Origin: Bacteroidales bacterium
GTDB taxonomy: Bacteria > Bacteroidota > Bacteroidia > Bacteroidales > JAQUTK01
Length of the DNA stretch: 56,468 bases
NCBI GenBank assembly: GCA_028709785.1
Contig: JAQUTK010000025.1
Location: 1 to 56,468, forward strand
Direction: 5' to 3'
The notes below the pieces were generated by a model. The model was not told where the DNA came from. It worked only from the letters and a program-made list of their open reading frames with translations, and did no database searches. Positions 53,601 through 56,468 of this stretch are shown here, piece after piece; the stretch's first letter is position 1; each line of letters begins with the position of its first letter. The position numbers and the translations under genes are program-made.

Positions 53601-53755
53601 CGTTGATAGGAGTGATGAGTAGCTTTATGAATGCAGGGATATGGATCTGGCTGCTGGCTTTGCTCTTTACGATACTCTTTGTTGGTTGCGTGCAGATATT
53701 CGTACGTAAATCAGTGAAGCAAGAAGTTGAAAACTCAAAGTTGTTGCCACGATGA
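50624..53755 (+). CDS. FtsX-like ABC permease (large, two FtsX-type modules)
   Basis: The 1043-residue permease has one N-terminal membrane helix (about 20-42) followed by a large extracytoplasmic domain (about 43-455). Three helices follow (about 460-590), then a central pair (about 605-650), another helix near 690, a second extracytoplasmic domain, and a C-terminal helix trio (about 925-1030). This 10-helix layout with two FtsX-type repeats resembles the larger MacB/LolE-like or YbbP-type permeases that drive periplasmic machines without necessarily moving a substrate across the inner membrane. It is translationally coupled to the ATPase and to the glycosyltransferase gene. Confidence 0.87.
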   Translation: MNMNSLTRKNRYYYRRYYKLIAIASLITVAVIIGSMVVGDSVRMTLVRQVEERLGTTETVIFSRNSFISENILKSPLLETSARGILLTNGFVSQGQKLIPVFVWGVDDGSVAKDSVKMNPALAAEMKQEDLTDIVLRLPASGLVPSGSLFVTENYTSSLRLAYSGIVPVKEGGNISMKNEQIIPFNIFVNRQDLATVLEVKGKINLILVDKPVSAAELSKVWDYTSSGLKVSKKNGVTEITSDRIFLQQEVIQTIAQTNSEPNRLFSYLANSIEKENTSIPYSFVVAMDRYKGVTLKKDEILLSDYSARRLHASIGDTIQITYFKSQQLKMLTSDTVRLRVGQIVPLSELQQDSTMSANFPGLSNVERCTDWDSDLPIQMDLITDEDENYWDLYRTTPKAIIAYEAVAGDWSTAYGSATAIRLDNPTPDLSQLRSEMFGIQLLYPREAGLFAAKNGVDFSSLFLSLAFFIIVSAILLMLIPVSGMLYQRQQEIDLLKALGYSRKRIVSMLWSELSPVVLAASVIGVLVGLVYTGLVIWLLGNVWIGATQTDNLSVYPSLSTVLIGLLAGIIISLSVLRLTIVRSLKEKQSISRRKKSGYQTRKWLVILSGMMVIGLLTANILLLNSVAIFVTTGVALIGAAALWGDYLIVRNASVSKEKFDASKLIWATLYANKKQALLSFLALATGVFIVFSVGLNRKGFADSSQLRTGTGGYTLWCESTVPIYHSLATAEGREKLSLKELPADTKILQCLRYGADDASCLNLNKVTTSTVLGVDMNELSGSDFQIEQSIYPTERKAFFDRMQSRNDSVYPALVDATVLTWGLGLTLGDTLYYERDNGQRVAIQLVGTISNSIFQGNILIDRTLFGEIWKETTGSEVFLLKTDEQHKEEIKTLLSQALSEYGVRVSTTNDRLKQFNTVTDTYLTIFLTLGGLGLLLGIMSFIIVIRKNLSMRRREIEMYRILGFTDHKTEQLLYKENLIVPVVAIATGVISALIGVMSSFMNAGIWIWLLALLFTILFVGCVQIFVRKSVKQEVENSKLLPR

Positions 53756-55026
53756 AAATACTGTTTATAGTACCGGGTTCCGGTGATTCGTTCTATTGTG
53801 GAAATTGTTTCCGTGACAATCTTCACGCATCAGCATTACGCAAAGCAGGGCATGATATTACAATCATGCCGCTTTATCTGCCACTCAAACACCCGTCCTT
53901 TCAGGCGGATACTCCTTTGTTCTTTCCGGCTACTACCTTCTATACAGCGCAGCGCTTTTTTAGCAACAGAAAGATGCCCAAATGGCTGGAACGTCTTTCT
54001 TCTTCCGAAGCGCTGCTTGATATAGCTTCTTCTATGTCCGGAACAACCTCAGCCAAGGGAACGGAGGCAATGACCTTGTCTATGATTACCGGCGATGGTG
54101 CTGCCTTTCAAGATCAGATTAATCAGATGTTGGATTGGATGAAAGGAGAGGCGATGCCCGATATCATCCATCTTTCGAGCTCATTATTGATTGGCATTGC
54201 AAAGAAACTTCGTCAGCACCTGAACATTCCCATCGTCTGTTCTGTGCAAGACGAAGAGGTCTGGCTCAACCAAATGAATGAACGGGATGCTTTTGCTGCA
54301 TGGCACGGAATCATGGAAAATAGTCGCTATATAGACCGTTTTATAACGACCAGCCAGTTTTACAAAGAGGTACTCAAACAACGAATACCTCAGATCACAG
54401 CGGTGGATGTTATCTATCCGGGTATTGACAGAAACAAATATTCCGCCGATAGTTTGCCGAAAGATCCGGTGATTGGATTCTTCTACCGGATGAATCGTGA
54501 AAACGGACTTGATATCCTGGTCAAAGCTTTTATCAAACTAAAAGAAAAAGGCACTATTCCAAACCTCAGACTGAAGATTGCCGGAGGATATACCGGAAAG
54601 GATAAGTCCTTTCTGAAAGAGATAAAGAAGATGCTTTCACCTTATAAGGAAGAAGTCGAGATCAGTGATACCTATAGTCTGGAAGACCACGCCAAGTTCT
54701 ATAGTACCATTTCTCTCTTGTCGGTACCCATCACTTTTGAGGAAGGCGTCGGACTCTATCTTTGTGAAGCATTTGCCGCAGGACGTCCGGCTGTCGAACC
54801 TTCTACCGGCTCGTTTCCGGAGATTGTCAGAGAAGCCGGCATTCTCTACCAACCGAATACTCCCGATGCTTTGGCAGAAGCATTGGAACAATTGTTGACC
54901 GATAAAGAGTTGTTCGCCCGGTGTGAAAGCAAAGCCGTGGAATTATCTGCCACACGTTATAACGACCAGGTGCTGTCGGACAAGTTGCTCGCTCTCTATG
55001 AACAATGCGCAAACAAATACATTTAA
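53752..55026 (+). CDS. Family-4-type glycosyltransferase
   Basis: The 424-residue enzyme has the two-Rossmann GT-B fold of family 4. The N-terminus has MKILFIVPGSGDSFYCGNCFRDNLHASALRKAGHDI, and the C-terminal half has an IYPGIDRNKYS block, a FFYRMNRENGLDILVKAF segment and the E-x7-E motif in EEGVGLYLCEAFAAGRPAVEPSTGSFPEI. It should transfer a sugar from a nucleotide donor to an acceptor at the cytoplasmic side. In this operon the plausible acceptor is the cyclised isoprenoid, by analogy with glycosylated hopanoids, but the acceptor is unproven. It overlaps the permease gene by 4 bp. Confidence 0.85.
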   Translation: MKILFIVPGSGDSFYCGNCFRDNLHASALRKAGHDITIMPLYLPLKHPSFQADTPLFFPATTFYTAQRFFSNRKMPKWLERLSSSEALLDIASSMSGTTSAKGTEAMTLSMITGDGAAFQDQINQMLDWMKGEAMPDIIHLSSSLLIGIAKKLRQHLNIPIVCSVQDEEVWLNQMNERDAFAAWHGIMENSRYIDRFITTSQFYKEVLKQRIPQITAVDVIYPGIDRNKYSADSLPKDPVIGFFYRMNRENGLDILVKAFIKLKEKGTIPNLRLKIAGGYTGKDKSFLKEIKKMLSPYKEEVEISDTYSLEDHAKFYSTISLLSVPITFEEGVGLYLCEAFAAGRPAVEPSTGSFPEIVREAGILYQPNTPDALAEALEQLLTDKELFARCESKAVELSATRYNDQVLSDKLLALYEQCANKYI

Positions 55027-55048
55027 TACATAAAACAAACAGATCAGA

Positions 55049-56320
55049 ATGAGAACAAGAGAAAACAAAACGAAGCTTTGTTGTTTGGGAGTTGCCCTGG
55101 CTTGCATGGTGACGGTCGAAGCGATGGCACAATCGACCAACGGTTTCAGAGGACCGGAACGTAACGGAACTTATAAAGAAACCGGACTGCTTACCTCCTG
55201 GCCGGAGGGAGGGCCGACGCTTCTGTGGGAAACACTGGATGCCGGAAAAGGATATTCAAGTCCCGTAATCGAGAAAGACAGAATCTATGTAACAGGGATG
55301 AATGCAGAAGAAAATAAAGAGATTTTCTCTGCTTACACGTTGGAAGGAAAGAAAGAGTACGAGATCGTGTATGGATCGCCCTGGGATAAGAGCTATCCGG
55401 AAACACGTACCACTCCGACGATTGTAGGTAATAAAGCGTATGTTATCAGTGGTTCGGGAGAAGTGGTCTGTATCAGTCTTAAAAAAGGAGATATCATCTG
55501 GAAGGTAGATGGAGGAGCAACCTTTAAAAGAAAAACGGGATATTGGGGAACCTGCGAATCGCCTTTAGTTTTCGACAACAAAGTGATATTTACCCCCGGT
55601 GGAGATGAGACGACGATGGTTGCCCTGGATGCAGAGACAGGAAATACCGTATGGAAAAGCAAATCATTGGGCGAGCAGAGCACTTATATATCGCCCCTTC
55701 TGATTACCCACAACGGGAAAAAACAGATCATTGCTGTCGTAGGAAAGAAGGTGATTGCCATTCATCCGGAGACCGGCAACATTGTCTGGACATTTAGTGA
55801 CTGGGGAAGCAAAGCGGAAGGAAAAGATCATGTTGCGACGAACACACCTCTTTTCAATAATGGCCGATTACTTTTTTCTTTTGGCTATGACGTAGGTGCC
55901 TACATGTTGCAATTGAATGCTGATGCCTCTGCAGTAACGCTTGCATGGAGCAACAGTGACCTGGATAATCATCATGGAGGATTGGTGTTGCTTAAAGGTG
56001 TTATCTACGGATCCAACTGGATTAACAACAATCAGGGAAACTGGGTTGCTGTAGATTGGAATACAGGAAAAACAATCTATGAGAACCCATGGAACGGCAA
56101 AGGAAAAGGTGCTATCATTACCGCGGATAATATGTTGTATTGTTATGACGATCGCCGGGGAACAGTAGGTTTAGTGAAGCCTGATCCTGCAAAGTTTAAT
56201 GTTGTGAGCGAATTCTCAGTCAAAAAAGGAGAAGGACCTCATTGGGCACATCCGGTTATACAAAATGGTATTTTATATATTCGTCATGGTAATGCGCTGA
56301 TGGGGTACAAATTAAAATAA
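55049..56320 (+). CDS. PQQ-like beta-propeller exported protein C
   Basis: The 423-residue protein has a signal peptide (cleavage after about residue 27, VEAMAQ) and a PQQ-like propeller beginning NGFRGPERNGTYKETGLLTSWPEGGPTLLWETLDAG. The opening block, including FRGPxRNG and ETGLLxSWPxxGPTLLW, and the closing GPHWAHPVIQNGILYIRHGNALMGYKLK closely match propellers A and B at the other end of the operon, so they are homologous. Its repeat layout is the same but it is slightly longer. The function is unknown beyond the propeller fold. Confidence 0.85.
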   Translation: MRTRENKTKLCCLGVALACMVTVEAMAQSTNGFRGPERNGTYKETGLLTSWPEGGPTLLWETLDAGKGYSSPVIEKDRIYVTGMNAEENKEIFSAYTLEGKKEYEIVYGSPWDKSYPETRTTPTIVGNKAYVISGSGEVVCISLKKGDIIWKVDGGATFKRKTGYWGTCESPLVFDNKVIFTPGGDETTMVALDAETGNTVWKSKSLGEQSTYISPLLITHNGKKQIIAVVGKKVIAIHPETGNIVWTFSDWGSKAEGKDHVATNTPLFNNGRLLFSFGYDVGAYMLQLNADASAVTLAWSNSDLDNHHGGLVLLKGVIYGSNWINNNQGNWVAVDWNTGKTIYENPWNGKGKGAIITADNMLYCYDDRRGTVGLVKPDPAKFNVVSEFSVKKGEGPHWAHPVIQNGILYIRHGNALMGYKLK

Positions 56321-56351
56321 GAAGAGACAGGGAGCTAAATACTAAACATAT

Positions 56352-56468
56352 ATGAAAGGATTTGTCGGAGAATTACTGGGCACATTTATACTAGTTCTTT
56401 TCGGATGTGGTTCAGTAGCTGTATCCACATTATATGGAGAGTACAACAGTATTTTTCAGATAGCGATT
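56352..56468 (+). CDS. MIP/aquaporin-family channel, N-terminal part (3' end outside window)
   Basis: The reading frame begins at ATG 56352 and runs off the window, giving 39 residues. The N-terminus MKGFVGELLGTFILVLFGCG followed by SVAVSTLYGEY is typical of the first helix of GlpF/aquaporin-family proteins (GExxGTFxLxxFGxG). It lies 31 bp after propeller C on the same strand, so it may be the next operon gene or start a new transcript. Water versus glycerol specificity cannot be judged from this part. Confidence 0.8.
   Translation, partial: MKGFVGELLGTFILVLFGCGSVAVSTLYGEYNSIFQIAI

Noticed and set aside
36786..56320. True PQQ-dependent dehydrogenases
   Set aside because: The propellers have the repeat fold but I see no PQQ-binding active site, heme motif or pqq synthesis gene, so only the fold is claimed.

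Overview
The window looks like chromosomal DNA of an anaerobic Bacteroidota, most likely Bacteroidales. Three kinds of evidence support this: TAnnTTTG-type -7 promoter elements upstream of many genes, type IX secretion (T9SS)-like C-terminal tails on several surface proteins, and families typical of the group (CotH paralogs, BspA-type LRR proteins, DPP5-like S9 peptidases, PQQ-like propellers). The exact genus cannot be read from the sequence alone.

Left part (1-13.7 kb). The window opens inside a retropepsin-like protease gene, followed by an erythromycin-esterase-like lipoprotein that lacks the usual motif histidine. A leftward operon (8162-2286) encodes DsrE2, TusA, an MvhD-like subunit, two HdrA-like flavoproteins, a small winged-helix protein and an HdrC/HdrE-like membrane subunit. 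This is a Qmo/Hdr-type quinone-linked redox complex joined to sulfur carriers. It is divergent from a Crp/Fnr regulator with a cysteine-rich N-terminus, and the shared intergenic region holds two perfect 6-N6-6 palindromes. A BspA-like LRR protein, a DUF2271 protein and a metY-cysK sulfur-assimilation pair follow.

Middle (13.8-30.3 kb). Four tandem CotH-kinase-like exported proteins, each with a carbohydrate-binding-like region and a T9SS-like tail, are followed by a MATE transporter, an ABC-F ATPase, panB behind a tRNA-Arg(CCT), a DPP5-like S9 peptidase lipoprotein, and a DUF898-like membrane protein with a small membrane partner.

Right part (30.6 kb to the end). About 26 kb of co-oriented genes, mostly joined by 4-bp ATGA overlaps or short gaps, form what looks like one giant operon. 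It begins with an HdrA-N/ferredoxin fusion, a radical SAM enzyme, a DUF116-isoprenyl diphosphate synthase fusion, a prenyltransferase-repeat protein and a class II terpene cyclase with a DxDDTA motif. Interleaved PQQ-like beta-propellers, two Tat-signal proteins (a propeller and a polyferredoxin), a NapH-like membrane polyferredoxin, a NuoE-NuoF fusion and a NuoG-N/GltD-N-like subunit follow. A LolD/FtsX-type ABC transporter, a GT4 glycosyltransferase, another propeller and the start of an aquaporin-family gene complete it. My inference is that this operon makes, possibly glycosylates and exports a cyclised isoprenoid, and couples it, or its site of action, to an NADH-to-periplasm electron path. 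I do not recognise it as a described system, and it is the main discovery candidate in the window.
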